64,000 bases of DNA from Paenibacillus xylanexedens (GTDB taxonomy: Bacteria; Bacillota; Bacilli; Paenibacillales; Paenibacillaceae), in NCBI RefSeq assembly GCF_001908275.1, contig NZ_CP018620.1, forward strand, positions 3,658,001 to 3,722,000. The letters are read 5' to 3'. Made by a program: the position numbers and the translations under genes. Positions 51,276 to 60,581 of this stretch are shown here, in pieces; the first letter of the stretch is position 1; each line of letters begins with the position of its first letter. The notes under the pieces were generated by a model that worked only from the letters and a program-made list of their open reading frames with translations, ran no database searches and was not told where the DNA came from.

Positions 51276-52430
51276 ATGAACCAGCTTGAGGCAACTACTG
51301 GGGCAAGTATTATGGGAATAGGAACGGCGTGGCCTACCCACCGTATTGAGCAAAAGGATGTGTCTGCCCGTCTCGCGCAAGCGCTGGAACATGAGCCAGA
51401 TGCGAGAAGATGGGCCAAACGAATCTTTAATCAGTGCGGTGTGGAGACTCGGTATACGTGTGAACCGAATCTGCTTGAGCCTGTTGATTCTTGCCGATAT
51501 TTACCCTTTACCAATGCGGACGAGGTTCCGACTACATCCGAGCGTATGGGCAAATACAAAGCTGCTGCTGTTCCACTTGGTCTCGAGGCGGCCGGACAGG
51601 CCCTTCAGGATGCAGACGTAACCTCCTCGGAACTTACACATCTCATTACGGTGAGTTGCACGGGGCAATTCCTGCCCGGACTTGATGTTCGGCTGATCCA
51701 ACAGCTTGAACTGTCACCGCAGATCAACCGGATTCCACTGGTGTTTCAAGGATGTGCAGCGGGTCTGAAGGCGATCCAACTGGCGAATTCCATTGTAACG
51801 ACAGATCAGAAGGCTACGGTTCTCATCGTGTGTGTGGAACTATGTACACTTCACTTTCAGCCATCTGCCAAACGGGATGACCTGTATGCTGCATCTTTCT
51901 TCGGAGACGGTGCCTCTGCCTGTGTTATTGGTGCGTCCGGAACAGACCGCAATGAATGTTTTCGACTGGGCCGAGGGCACTCAACGCTGCTCCCGGATTG
52001 TGCAGAAGAAATGATCTGGGAAGTGGGCAATACAGGCTTTGATCTCTACCTGTCACCACAGATTCCGAAGCTGCTTGGTTTGCATCTCGGTCCAGAGGTA
52101 GAACGGTTGCTGGAGGGGAGCGGTTTACCGGAAATATGGGCAATCCATCCGGGAGGCAGAGGCATCGTGGATGCCGTTCAGAAGCTGTATCAGTTGACAG
52201 ATGAGCAGGTCTCCTACAGCCGAAACATCCTGCGGGATTATGGCAATCTGTCGTCCGTGACGATTCTTTTTGTTCTTCAAGCCATCCGCGAGGATTACAG
52301 ACAGAAGGAAAAGCATTCCAGTGGGATAGCGCTGGCCTTTGGCCCGGGACTGACGGCAGAGTTACTTCCTTTTACATACATCCCTGCCCCCATTGCGAAC
52401 AGAACACCTGTGAATCATGGCATTCAATAG
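51276..52430 (+). CDS. Type III polyketide synthase (chalcone synthase-like)
   Basis: A 384-residue homodimeric type III polyketide synthase, which extends an acyl-CoA starter with malonyl-CoA and cyclises the product into an alkylpyrone or resorcinol. The catalytic triad is visible: C160 in VFQGCAAGLKAIQ, H291 in AIHPGGRGIVDAV and N324 in RDYGNLSSVT. The starting sequence MGIGTAWPTHRIEQKDV and YAASFFGDGASACVIG are family signatures. The nearest characterised relative is Bacillus BpsA (bcsA), which makes alkylpyrones. The next gene is an MMPL exporter, which could carry the product to the membrane. Start: ATG 51276 after AAGGAGG. No methyltransferase is directly attached. Confidence 0.9.
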   Translation: MNQLEATTGASIMGIGTAWPTHRIEQKDVSARLAQALEHEPDARRWAKRIFNQCGVETRYTCEPNLLEPVDSCRYLPFTNADEVPTTSERMGKYKAAAVPLGLEAAGQALQDADVTSSELTHLITVSCTGQFLPGLDVRLIQQLELSPQINRIPLVFQGCAAGLKAIQLANSIVTTDQKATVLIVCVELCTLHFQPSAKRDDLYAASFFGDGASACVIGASGTDRNECFRLGRGHSTLLPDCAEEMIWEVGNTGFDLYLSPQIPKLLGLHLGPEVERLLEGSGLPEIWAIHPGGRGIVDAVQKLYQLTDEQVSYSRNILRDYGNLSSVTILFVLQAIREDYRQKEKHSSGIALAFGPGLTAELLPFTYIPAPIANRTPVNHGIQ

Positions 52431-52537
52431 TTCACGAACCCGAGTGAAGGAGATATACACCGCAAGTGTATGAATGTGCTTAGATCTTACCGATGAACAT
52501 AATCGAATGACTAATCTGATCGCAGAGGAGCTTAGGT

Positions 52538-54769
52538 ATGGGTTATCGCAGACTTGCTGCCTTCATCAGCCGATATCCGAGGTTCATTATTCTCTGCTGG
52601 GTATTTATCATCGGGATGTCAGCGGTCTGGGCGTGGAAGTTACCTGACATAGTTCAGGATCACGGATTAAAACGGGTTCACGGGGATGCGCAAGCAGTTG
52701 ATGCTGTTCTGGAGGACGAATTCGGTTCTCCTGCTGATCCGGTTATTCTGGTTTTTGAGAAAAAGGAAAATACCTCGCCGTTACAGTTCAGGCAGTGGAT
52801 CAAGGATCGTTTGACACAGGTTCAAGTGTTGCCTGCGGTAACCTCTATCACGTCCCCTTTGGATGCTAGCGAAAGGGTGACGCTTAAAGACCATAGGGCA
52901 TATTCCCTTGTGAAAATGGATGTGCCCGCGCATCAGATGGGTCCCCCACTGGAGCAGTTGCGCGCCGTGCTGGAAACAGACGGTCCAGGTACGGTGCAAT
53001 TGACGGGGAAGGCAGTCGTGCAGCAGGATGTCAATAATCTGAGCTTTCGTGATCTGGAACGGGCAGAGATGGTGGGCCTGCCGATTGCCCTGATCGTTTT
53101 GTGTTTTGCATTCAGGGGGCTATATGCTGCATTGATTGCTGTCATGATGGGGATCAGTGCTGTGATTACTGCGATGGGAGTCACGACACTCCTTGGTTAT
53201 CATCTGGAATTGTCCAACTTTATCATTAATGTGATTCCCATGGTGGGCATGGCACTGAGTATAGATTTTGCCCTGATCATCCTGAGCAGGTACAGGGAAG
53301 AAGTTCAGCGGGCCTATGAAGATGAAGGCGAAGCTAATGTTCTGGGTAGAAGTCTGGATATGCAAAGCGAGATACTTCAGCGAACATTACGTACAGCAGG
53401 CAGAGCAGTGTTGTTCTCGGCAGCTTGCGTGCTCCTTGGGCTGCTGGGTTTGCTCTGGATCAGACTGCCAATGTTTCTGAGTGTCTCCTTGGGGGCCATT
53501 ATTGTTCTGCTCCTATCGCTATTGTTAAATGTTACGCTGCTGCCAGCTCTACTGTCACTGTCTGCGGATCGGGTCTTCAAGCGAAAGTTAGTCCATTCGT
53601 TGCCCAGACGCTCGGTCTGGCATCGATGGTCAGCATTGGTCATGAAACGACCAGTCAGTATGGCCATTGGAGGTACGGTTGTGCTGCTCCTGTGTGTTTA
53701 TCCAGTGACCCGGCTGGAACTGTCCGTCCCGGATGCTTCTTCACTCCCAGAGAGAATGGAGTCCCGCCAGGCAGCAGAGCAGTTGCAACATGATCTGGGG
53801 CAAAAGAATACCTCCGCCATCGAGATCGTGATTGGCGGACAGCAGGAACTGTTGACTGCCTCTCACTGGCAGTTGGCCTACAACAAAGCCCGTCAACTAC
53901 TGCAGGACTCAGACGTATTGAGCATTGTTTCACCATGGGGCCTATTACAGCCGAATCAAAATGACTCGCGGAGCCTTTTTCAAATTCCACCGTCGGCGCT
54001 CACTCCTTCCATAGAAGGCAAGGAGTCAACAAGGACGGCATGGCTGCGTTCAACGGTCTCTGACCATTCCATACGATTGATAGCCACCGTGCACGGGGAG
54101 CCTGGGTCGGAACAGGTTGCAGACTGGCTTGAACGAATAAGGAATAGCGATTATGCACCAGGTTTCAACAACGTAAAACTACGTTATGGCGGGGAAGCTG
54201 CCAAGCAGCATGAAATAATGCAGGAAGTCACAAGTCAACTGCCCAAAGTGCTGGTATTTGTAGTGGTCACCAATTATCTTGTGTTACTGGCGGCATTCCG
54301 ATCGATGCTCATTCCAACCAAGGCAATTCTGATGAATCTGCTCAGCTTAGCCGCTTCATTTGGCATATTGGTGTGGGTGTTCAATGAAGGACATCTGGGG
54401 ATGGAGCCGTCAGCGATTGCCATTATGATTCCTGTATTCATTGCAGGATTGGTGTTTGGCATATCCATGGATTATGGCGTGTTTATGCTGAGCCGTATTC
54501 AGGAAGTGTATAGACGAACCGGAGACAGTGATGTGGCTGTACAGCAGGGATTGGCTTCTACAGGTCGTTTGGTTACCTCAGCAGCGGCAATTCTGCTTGC
54601 GGTGACCATACCGTTTGCCTTTGCTGAAGTCGCAGGTGTGAGGCAGTTAGGGATCGGAATCACGGCAGCGGTGTTGATTGACGTTACATTAATCCGTCTA
54701 ATACTGGTACCTGCATTGATGAAATTAATGGGTAGGTGGAACTGGTGGCTGCCAGGTCAGATGAAATGA
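52538..54769 (+). CDS. MMPL-family RND transporter
   Basis: A 743-residue exporter with two repeats of one helix, a large outer domain and five helices. IINVIPMVGMALSIDFALIILSRYREE (about residue 230) and PVFIAGLVFGISMDYGVFMLSRIQEVY (about 640) are the paired GxxxDY-type motifs with the Asp residues used for proton coupling. MMPL proteins export lipids, siderophores or polyketides. The gene begins about 100 bases after the type III polyketide synthase and has the same orientation, so transport of that product is a reasonable inference. Start: ATG after GAGGAG. A terminator follows. Confidence 0.9.
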   Translation: MGYRRLAAFISRYPRFIILCWVFIIGMSAVWAWKLPDIVQDHGLKRVHGDAQAVDAVLEDEFGSPADPVILVFEKKENTSPLQFRQWIKDRLTQVQVLPAVTSITSPLDASERVTLKDHRAYSLVKMDVPAHQMGPPLEQLRAVLETDGPGTVQLTGKAVVQQDVNNLSFRDLERAEMVGLPIALIVLCFAFRGLYAALIAVMMGISAVITAMGVTTLLGYHLELSNFIINVIPMVGMALSIDFALIILSRYREEVQRAYEDEGEANVLGRSLDMQSEILQRTLRTAGRAVLFSAACVLLGLLGLLWIRLPMFLSVSLGAIIVLLLSLLLNVTLLPALLSLSADRVFKRKLVHSLPRRSVWHRWSALVMKRPVSMAIGGTVVLLLCVYPVTRLELSVPDASSLPERMESRQAAEQLQHDLGQKNTSAIEIVIGGQQELLTASHWQLAYNKARQLLQDSDVLSIVSPWGLLQPNQNDSRSLFQIPPSALTPSIEGKESTRTAWLRSTVSDHSIRLIATVHGEPGSEQVADWLERIRNSDYAPGFNNVKLRYGGEAAKQHEIMQEVTSQLPKVLVFVVVTNYLVLLAAFRSMLIPTKAILMNLLSLAASFGILVWVFNEGHLGMEPSAIAIMIPVFIAGLVFGISMDYGVFMLSRIQEVYRRTGDSDVAVQQGLASTGRLVTSAAAILLAVTIPFAFAEVAGVRQLGIGITAAVLIDVTLIRLILVPALMKLMGRWNWWLPGQMK

Positions 54770-54770
54770 A

Positions 54771-54815
54771 GGGTATTTCCGTAACCTGTCTTCAGGTTGG
54801 AGATATCCTTTTTTT
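54771..54815 (+). terminator. Terminator after the MMPL gene
   Basis: AACCTG-TCTT-CAGGTT hairpin, extended by GGTATTTCC/GGAGATATCC, followed by seven T. Confidence 0.85.
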
Positions 54816-54960
54816 GGCTAGAAATCGTGTGATTCCATTCAAAACAGGCAAACATGTTCAATTCATGGGTGACATAGATGTTCTATAATGGATGGAATTA
54901 ATTCCATATAACAGTCTTTTATCTACGTTATCCTATGAAAAACAGGAGGGACACAGGCCC

Positions 54961-55980
54961 ATGTCTGATATTGAAGCCTATCTACAACAACAAACGAATC
55001 TTCGTGGTCGTTCCGCGTATCATGCAGATCAACCCCTGGAGTTATGGCACAGTCAGTTACGTACTCGCGTGAAAGAACGGCTGGGCGGTTTCCCTACGAT
55101 GGCGGCAGCACTGAATCCTGTCTTACTGGAGCGCATTACATGTGACGGATATATTCGGGAGCGGATTGAAATCACGACCTATGCAGGACTTCGCATGCCA
55201 GTGTATTTATTAATTCCGGGTGATGGAAGCATTATCGAGAACAAGAGACCTGCTATCGTTGCTTGTCATGGGCATGGCTACGGTAGCCGAGAGATATCGG
55301 GTATGGAACCGGATGGGTCACTACGGACAGGAGAGCCCGGATTACACAAGGACTTTGCAGTAGCTCTTGTGAAGCGTGGTTATGTGGTTGCGGCTCCAGA
55401 GCTGCTCGGATTTGGTGATCGAAGACTGGAAGAGGACCGCGATGCGCCACCAGGGGTAAGCTCCTGTACGAAGATTGCTGCGCATCTGCTTATGGTGGGG
55501 AAGACCCTCGCCGGTCATAGGGTGTATGAAACAACACGTGTATTGGATTATATATCGACTCGGCCAGAAGTGGATTCGGAGCGAATTGGAAGCATGGGTA
55601 TCTCGGGCGGTGGGCTGGTGACTGCATTTACAGCCGCGTTGGATGAACGGTTCAGGGCAACTGTGGTAAGCGGTTATGCAAATACATTCCAGGGCAGCAT
55701 ACTGGATCGGAACCATTGTCTGGACAACTATGTGCCAGGTATCCTGCGTGAAGCGGAGTTGCCGGATCTCATCGGCCTGATTGTGCCTAGGCCACTTTTT
55801 ATTGAAGCTGGAAGTGATGATCAGGTGTTCCCCATCCATGCAGCGAGAGAGGCGTATGAGCGTTTGACACACATATATGAGCAGGCGGGAGCAGAAAAAT
55901 CGCTGGATGCGGATTTCTTTATAGGTGGACATGAGATTAGCGGAGCGAAAGCCTATGACTGGCTTGACCAAGTTCTGTGA
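54961..55980 (+). CDS. Alpha/beta hydrolase (acetyl xylan esterase/dienelactone hydrolase-like)
   Basis: A 339-residue protein with an Arg-rich N-terminal extension typical of abhydrolase_7-like acetyl esterases. The oxyanion region is AIVACHGHGYGSREI, the nucleophile elbow is SMGISGGGLVTA (Ser near residue 220), the acid is in FIEAGSDDQVFPI and the His in FIGGHEISG. PELLGFGDRRL resembles the family's conserved loop. There is no signal peptide, so it deacylates imported or intracellular sugars or related esters. Start: ATG 54961 after GGAGGG; an in-frame start 69 bases upstream lacks such a site. The substrate is unknown. Confidence 0.82.
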   Translation: MSDIEAYLQQQTNLRGRSAYHADQPLELWHSQLRTRVKERLGGFPTMAAALNPVLLERITCDGYIRERIEITTYAGLRMPVYLLIPGDGSIIENKRPAIVACHGHGYGSREISGMEPDGSLRTGEPGLHKDFAVALVKRGYVVAAPELLGFGDRRLEEDRDAPPGVSSCTKIAAHLLMVGKTLAGHRVYETTRVLDYISTRPEVDSERIGSMGISGGGLVTAFTAALDERFRATVVSGYANTFQGSILDRNHCLDNYVPGILREAELPDLIGLIVPRPLFIEAGSDDQVFPIHAAREAYERLTHIYEQAGAEKSLDADFFIGGHEISGAKAYDWLDQVL

Positions 55981-56000
55981 AGCTGAGGCTTATTACCATC

Positions 56001-56263
56001 TATATAAGTTGAACTAATCATTTACACGATAACGGAGAAGATAGAAAAAACCTGAAAAAGCGAAGCTACAAGCTTTCTGCAAGAAAGCTACTTCGAAAGC
56101 ATACACTTCGCCTAAAAGCTTTCTTAAAGAAAGCTACATCGGAAGCATACGCTATCACCGGATTTTCCCTTGAGAAAAGGGAATCGAAAAATCTGGGGAT
56201 AACAGCGATTGGAAGGTTATTCTGTCTTCGTAGAGTCTGTGTAAATAATTTTTAGTTCAACTA
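56001..56263 (+). ncRNA. Structured RNA element upstream of the SGNH esterase (copy 3)
   Basis: Same architecture as the copies at 25884 and 29532. The closing stem is TTGAACTAA (56009-56017)/TTAGTTCAA (56252-56260), with TTTACAC/GTGTAAA and an inner GATAGAA/TTCTGTC. The core is TGAAAAAGCG (56053-56062), CTATCAC, helix CCGGATTTT/AAAATCTGG capped by CCCTTGAGAAAAGGG, and GGGGATAACAGCGATT (56195-56210). The first internal hairpin is enlarged by a tandem duplication that forms two extra hairpins of AGCTTTCT/AGAAAGCT (56071-56089 and 56118-56135). It lies about 380 bases before the esterase gene, so it might regulate it from a long leader or act independently. Confidence 0.6.
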
Positions 56264-56608
56264 GAGCGTGTCTTCAAATTGAACGTGTCTGGAGCAGGGC
56301 ACGGAGCGGGAGCGCTAACGACCCTGTGACGTCTTATTCAGCGATTTGAAGCGCCCGCAGCAATCTAAGGAATCTGAAACACGCTATATTGGAATAAGCA
56401 GTCGTTTACAGCTTGTTTATTAGGTGAATTTGGTTAATAACGTGTCTCAGGTTCCTTACAAAATAAAAGGAGGACTCGAAGGCTAAATAAGACTTCCTCG
56501 GTTCCTTAGAAAAACTTCTGGACAATTCGCCAGGATCAGCAATTCTTGACTTCAAGCTGTTGGACCCTGACATCCTTCAACGTATTGCATGCCTAAGTTT
56601 GAAGACAC
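56264..56608. repeat. Palindromic non-coding block before the SGNH esterase
   Basis: GTGTCTTCAAA (56268-56278) reappears as TTTGAAGACAC at 56598-56608, so about 340 gene-free bases are bounded by 11-base inverted repeats. A shorter unit inside it, from AGCGTGT (56264) to ACACGCT (about 56386), has nested arms such as CTTCAAAT/ATTTGAAG and CAGGG/CCCTG. It could be a MITE-like or REP-like element. The right end lies in the region just before the signal peptide gene. Confidence 0.4.
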
Positions 56609-56646
56609 ACCCTAATATAATTCTGATTCGAGAGGAGAATTCAGTG

Positions 56647-57819
56647 ATGAAATGGTCAATATCGGTAAAGCTTCTGCTCTGTCTTGTTCTGTTTGCGAGT
56701 ACAATGGGCATCGGTTTGGGAAGCGGTGGAGGGCGAGTCGCCGAAGCGGCAACAGACAATTACAGATTTGATTTTGGTTCGGGTGGTGTTGAGAGCGGTT
56801 ACACAGGCGTGTCCGCAGGAGATGCTTATACGCCTATGAAAGGTTATGGCTTCAACACACCTGCACAGATGAGGAATGTGTCTGCCTCAGGAAGCGGGGT
56901 TAAGAGTGACGCTGTGCAGTTTCTGACTTACGGCACCAAGAGTACCAATACCTTCAATGTGAATCTGTCCAATGGTCTCTATGAGGTCAAAGTGGTTCTG
57001 GGCAATACAGCCAGAGCGAGTGTGGCTGCAGAAGGTGTCTACCAGATCATTAATATGACGGGCAACGGGGCAACGGACCAGTTTCAAATTCCGGTGACTG
57101 ACGGGCAATTAAATCTGCTGGTTACAGAAGGAAAGACAGGAACGGCCTTCACACTTAGTGCACTCGAAATCCGGAAGTTATCCAATCAGACCGTTACCAA
57201 CCGCACAATCTACATTGGTGGTGACTCAACAGTTTGCAATTACTATCCGCTGGGTAGCAGTGTACAAGGAGGTTGGGGACAGCTGTTTCCGTCCTATGTG
57301 AACAATTCCACCTTCCAGGTTCGAAATATGGCGTCAAGTGGTCAATTTGCGAGAGGCTTCCGCGATGATGGTCAGATGGAAGCGATTCTGAAGTATATCA
57401 AGCCGGGAGATTATTTTATTTTGCAATTCGGAATTAACGATACCAATGCCAAGAATAATACAACGGAGGCGCAGTTCAAGGAGATTATGCGGGATATGGT
57501 ACGTAAGGCGAAGAACAAAGGAGCAACGGTGATCCTCTCCACGCCTCAGGGCCGGGCAACAGACTTTAATACAGCCAATGTACATCAAGCGGAGAACCGC
57601 TGGTACAATCAATCCACACGTGCACTCGCTCAGGAAGAGGGAGTTACCCTTGTTGAACTGAACAAGCTGAGTTCTGCCTATTTCACGTCTATTGGTCCTG
57701 CGGCAACACTTGCTCTATATATGACAGGGGATAGTCTGCATCCGAATCGTCAAGGGGCTGCGGAGCTTGCACGTATTGTGGCTGCGGATATGAGAAGACA
57801 GGGACTGAGTGGATTCTGA
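56647..57819 (+). CDS. Secreted SGNH/GDSL esterase (rhamnogalacturonan acetylesterase-like)
   Basis: A 390-residue exported protein. A signal peptide ends near VAEAATD (about residue 37). A beta-rich N-terminal domain (about 40-180, starting YRFDFGSGGVESGYTGV) resembles the carbohydrate-binding-type module found ahead of pectin acetylesterases. The SGNH domain has block I IYIGGDSTVCNYYP, the Gly and Asn blocks (MASSGQFARGF, QFGINDTNAK) and the Asp-x-x-His block DSLHPNRQGA. It should remove acetyl groups from rhamnogalacturonan or similar plant polysaccharides outside the cell. Start: ATG 56647 after GAGGAG (GTG three bases earlier is possible). A bidirectional terminator follows. Confidence 0.88.
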   Translation: MKWSISVKLLLCLVLFASTMGIGLGSGGGRVAEAATDNYRFDFGSGGVESGYTGVSAGDAYTPMKGYGFNTPAQMRNVSASGSGVKSDAVQFLTYGTKSTNTFNVNLSNGLYEVKVVLGNTARASVAAEGVYQIINMTGNGATDQFQIPVTDGQLNLLVTEGKTGTAFTLSALEIRKLSNQTVTNRTIYIGGDSTVCNYYPLGSSVQGGWGQLFPSYVNNSTFQVRNMASSGQFARGFRDDGQMEAILKYIKPGDYFILQFGINDTNAKNNTTEAQFKEIMRDMVRKAKNKGATVILSTPQGRATDFNTANVHQAENRWYNQSTRALAQEEGVTLVELNKLSSAYFTSIGPAATLALYMTGDSLHPNRQGAAELARIVAADMRRQGLSGF

Positions 57820-57888
57820 CTATGCTATGCTACTTAATCTGTCTGCATAATCAGTGCTTGATATGATCCGTGTATGCAAAATAAAAAA

Positions 57889-57939
57889 ATACCCCCGGGA
57901 ATATGCCGCAAAACGAGCGGTTGATCCCTTGGGGGTATT
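57889..57939. terminator. Bidirectional terminator between the esterase gene and mrpG
   Basis: AATACCCCC (57888-57896) pairs with GGGGGTATT (57931-57939), with A-rich and T-rich flanks on the appropriate sides for both convergent units. Confidence 0.85.
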
Positions 57940-57959
57940 CGTTATGCCTAGGCTTGGGA

Positions 57960-58352
57960 TTATTCCATCATATCCTTGGCCTCATGGTTCACCTTTTTCC
58001 CTTTTAACAAAGGTTCCAGTTCATCTTGAACGCTCTGCTCCCACAGCGGTACATCTGTGCGATAGGCGGCCCGTCCGTTCAGATGTCCGGCCACCGGAGC
58101 CGTGATGAATACAAACAGGATACCAAGCAACAAGCGGGCACTGATATAGTTATCGAAGTACCAGAAGTAGAAAAACGTAGCGCTTAATACACAGAATACT
58201 CCAAGTGTCATACTTTTGGTTGCGGCATGGGCTCTCAGATATACATCAGGCAGACGAATAAGTCCGAATGCACTGAGCGCACTGAGTAGTGCACCGAGCA
58301 GTACGAGTAGACCTATAGCGGTTTCAGTGGTTACTTTAACGATCTCCATCAT
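57960..58352 (-). CDS. mrpG: Mrp Na+/H+ antiporter subunit G
   Basis: A 130-residue membrane protein with three helices. LLVLLGALLSALSAFGLIRLPDVYLRAHAATKSMTLG is the signature of MrpG/MnhG, followed by FVFITAPVAGHLNGRAAYR. It is the last gene of the Mrp operon and overlaps mrpF by 17 bases. The C-terminal 30 residues are hydrophilic. Mrp is a multi-subunit antiporter related to complex I that expels Na+ in exchange for protons and supports growth in alkali and salt. Confidence 0.92.
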   Translation of the reverse strand: MMEIVKVTTETAIGLLVLLGALLSALSAFGLIRLPDVYLRAHAATKSMTLGVFCVLSATFFYFWYFDNYISARLLLGILFVFITAPVAGHLNGRAAYRTDVPLWEQSVQDELEPLLKGKKVNHEAKDMME

Positions 58353-58620
58353 TTTTGAATACCGCCCCCCGTTCGATATAACGTGCAAATGCCACTGTAC
58401 TTAGAAAGGCCAGAATACCAATCAGCAAGATGATATCCAGATAGGCTTGGGTTTGCAGCATCATCGACAGAACGGCAACGATGGCGATTACATTGATACC
58501 GATGGTATCCAGTGCCGTGATCCGGTCAGCCATGGATGGTCCCCTAAGCACCCTGTACAAGCAACCCAGAATGGCTAAGGAGAGAATGAGCAATGAGATG
58601 AACAACAGTGAGGATAACAT
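58336..58620 (-). CDS. mrpF: Mrp Na+/H+ antiporter subunit F
   Basis: A 94-residue protein with three helices; LYRVLRGPSMADRITALDTIGINVIAIVAVLSM is the conserved MrpF core, and IERGAVFKND is the C-terminus. Its start overlaps the last base of mrpE, and its end overlaps mrpG. The size is as expected for MnhF. Confidence 0.93.
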   Translation of the reverse strand: MLSSLLFISLLILSLAILGCLYRVLRGPSMADRITALDTIGINVIAIVAVLSMMLQTQAYLDIILLIGILAFLSTVAFARYIERGAVFKNDGDR

Positions 58621-59102
58621 TAACGCGTCACCTCCATAATTGCTTTTTCGAATGTATTTTGGATATCATCTCTCATTTTCTGTTCATCCTTGATATCCAG
58701 TGCGTGAATAAACAGTTTGCGTTGATTACCCGAGATCTCAAGCGGCAGAGAACCTGGTGTCAATGAGATGAGTAAGCAGAGCAGAGTAACCTCCCAATCC
58801 GAGGACAATTGAGTTTTATACGTAAAAATACCGGGCCTTATATCGAGCTTTGGCTTGATAATCTGGCGTATAACCTCAATGCTGGCTCGCACCAGTTCCT
58901 TGAAAAGCAGTGTAATCAGTTTGAAGATGGCCCAGACCCGCACAATATAGAAGCGCTGGGGGAAGAATCTGCGCATCCCCCCGATGAGAAGCAGTCCAAG
59001 CAGGTAACCTATGAGAAAACCAACACCATTCCAGGCATTGTTCAGAAACATCCATACAAAGGCAATGATAAGATTCAGTACAATCTGAAAGGCCATAGAC
59101 AT
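58620..59102 (-). CDS. mrpE: Mrp Na+/H+ antiporter subunit E
   Basis: A 160-residue protein with two to three N-terminal helices and a cytosolic domain. FLIGYLLGLLLIGGMRRF and TLLCLLISLTPGSLPLEIS are family signatures. The ATG lies directly behind the mrpD stop codon, and AAGGAG is placed inside the end of mrpD, so translation is coupled. The length is normal. Confidence 0.93.
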   Translation of the reverse strand: MSMAFQIVLNLIIAFVWMFLNNAWNGVGFLIGYLLGLLLIGGMRRFFPQRFYIVRVWAIFKLITLLFKELVRASIEVIRQIIKPKLDIRPGIFTYKTQLSSDWEVTLLCLLISLTPGSLPLEISGNQRKLFIHALDIKDEQKMRDDIQNTFEKAIMEVTR

Positions 59103-60581
59103 CTACTCCTTCAATACGGCATCAATATAAATATTGGGATGCAGTAGAATATCGCCTGCGCGGGAGGTTAATTGGAACATACCTTCAGCCCCCACACCCA
59201 TTACGATGATGAATACAAACAGAATTCCGGCAGGAATCAGCAGGCCGTTCACCGCGTAAGGGCGTCTTGTAACCCCGGCAGGCGGTTCGCCCCAGAACGC
59301 TTGTATGAAGATGCGTAGTACCGAATATAACATCAACAAGCTCGAAAGCACCGCAATGCCGGTAAGACCATATAAGCCTGCCTGCAAGCCTCCTTCAAAG
59401 AGAAGCAACTTCCCTGGAAATCCACTAAATGGCGGCAAACCTGCCAAGGCAAGTGCGCTAATGAAGAACATCCAGCCGAGCAGCGGATAGCGATGGATCA
59501 GCCCGCCCATGTTGTCGAGTTTGGATGTTCCGGCAACAGCGATCAAAGCACCGCCGAGCAGGAAGAGCAATGTTTTGATCAACATATCATGCAGCATATA
59601 GAAGAGCAGCCCCTCCAGTGCAGGGCGACTGGCCGAAGCCATACCAAAAGCGACAAAACCTACACCTGCGACTACGTTGTAAATGAGAATTTTGTTCACA
59701 TCGCGGTATGAGATCGCACCGATGACACCAAGGACCATCGTTGCACCAGCCATCCATCCGATCAGTGTATGGAAGAAATCAGGATCATGATAGAAGATTA
59801 GTGTGAATGTTCGCACAATTGCGTACAAGCCAACTTTGGTGAGCAATCCTGCGAACAATGCAGTGACGACAGCAGGTGGTGCAGCATAAGAGCCCGACAG
59901 CCAGAAGAACAGGAACAGTCCGGCTTTGATGCTAAATACGATTAGGAAGAGTACGGCAATTAAGGTAATAACCCCGCTCTGTCCCACTTCAGCAATTTTT
60001 ACGGACAAGTCTGCCATGTTCAATGTGCCAGTAATAGAGTAGAGGAAGCCGATGGAAGCGACAAACAGTGCTGAAGAAACGATGTTAATCAAGACATATT
60101 TAATCGTTTCACGCAATTGTCTTTCCGTACCTCCCAATACGATCAGTGCATAGGAAGAGATGAGCATCAGTTCAAAGCTGACAAACAAATTGAACAAATC
60201 TCCAGTTAGAAATGAACCGTTAACTCCCGCAATCAGGAAATGAAAGAACGGATAGAAGTGGTGCTCTTCCCGCTCCTTGTTCACACTGCGGAAAGCATAC
60301 AGTAGACACGCCAGTGCAATGATGGAAGCGGCTACGACAAGTAGCGCCGACACCATATCCGCAACAAGCACAATACCATAGGGAGGTGCCCACCCACCCA
60401 TATTAAGCGTTAGAACTCCAGTCTGTGCTACCCGCGTAATGAGTATCGTTGACACCGCTGCTGTAAACAAAAGTCCAATGACACTAATGATCCGCTGGAT
60501 ATTTGTTTTTCGGAAAAATAGCAGAGCCAGAACACCTGTAATCAAAGGCAACAGAATCGGCAGAACGACGAGATTATTCAT
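59103..60581 (-). CDS. mrpD: Mrp Na+/H+ antiporter subunit D
   Basis: A 492-residue polytopic subunit related to complex I NuoM/N, with about 14 helices and a likely proton path. SFELMLISSYALIVLGGTERQLRE contains the conserved Glu, and LFAGLLTKVGLYAIVR the conserved Lys of the channel. ALAGLPPFSGFPGKLLLFEGGL is a further signature. It overlaps mrpC by 8 bases. Together with MrpA it is the likely ion-translocating unit. Confidence 0.94.
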   Translation of the reverse strand: MNNLVVLPILLPLITGVLALLFFRKTNIQRIISVIGLLFTAAVSTILITRVAQTGVLTLNMGGWAPPYGIVLVADMVSALLVVAASIIALACLLYAFRSVNKEREEHHFYPFFHFLIAGVNGSFLTGDLFNLFVSFELMLISSYALIVLGGTERQLRETIKYVLINIVSSALFVASIGFLYSITGTLNMADLSVKIAEVGQSGVITLIAVLFLIVFSIKAGLFLFFWLSGSYAAPPAVVTALFAGLLTKVGLYAIVRTFTLIFYHDPDFFHTLIGWMAGATMVLGVIGAISYRDVNKILIYNVVAGVGFVAFGMASASRPALEGLLFYMLHDMLIKTLLFLLGGALIAVAGTSKLDNMGGLIHRYPLLGWMFFISALALAGLPPFSGFPGKLLLFEGGLQAGLYGLTGIAVLSSLLMLYSVLRIFIQAFWGEPPAGVTRRPYAVNGLLIPAGILFVFIIVMGVGAEGMFQLTSRAGDILLHPNIYIDAVLKE

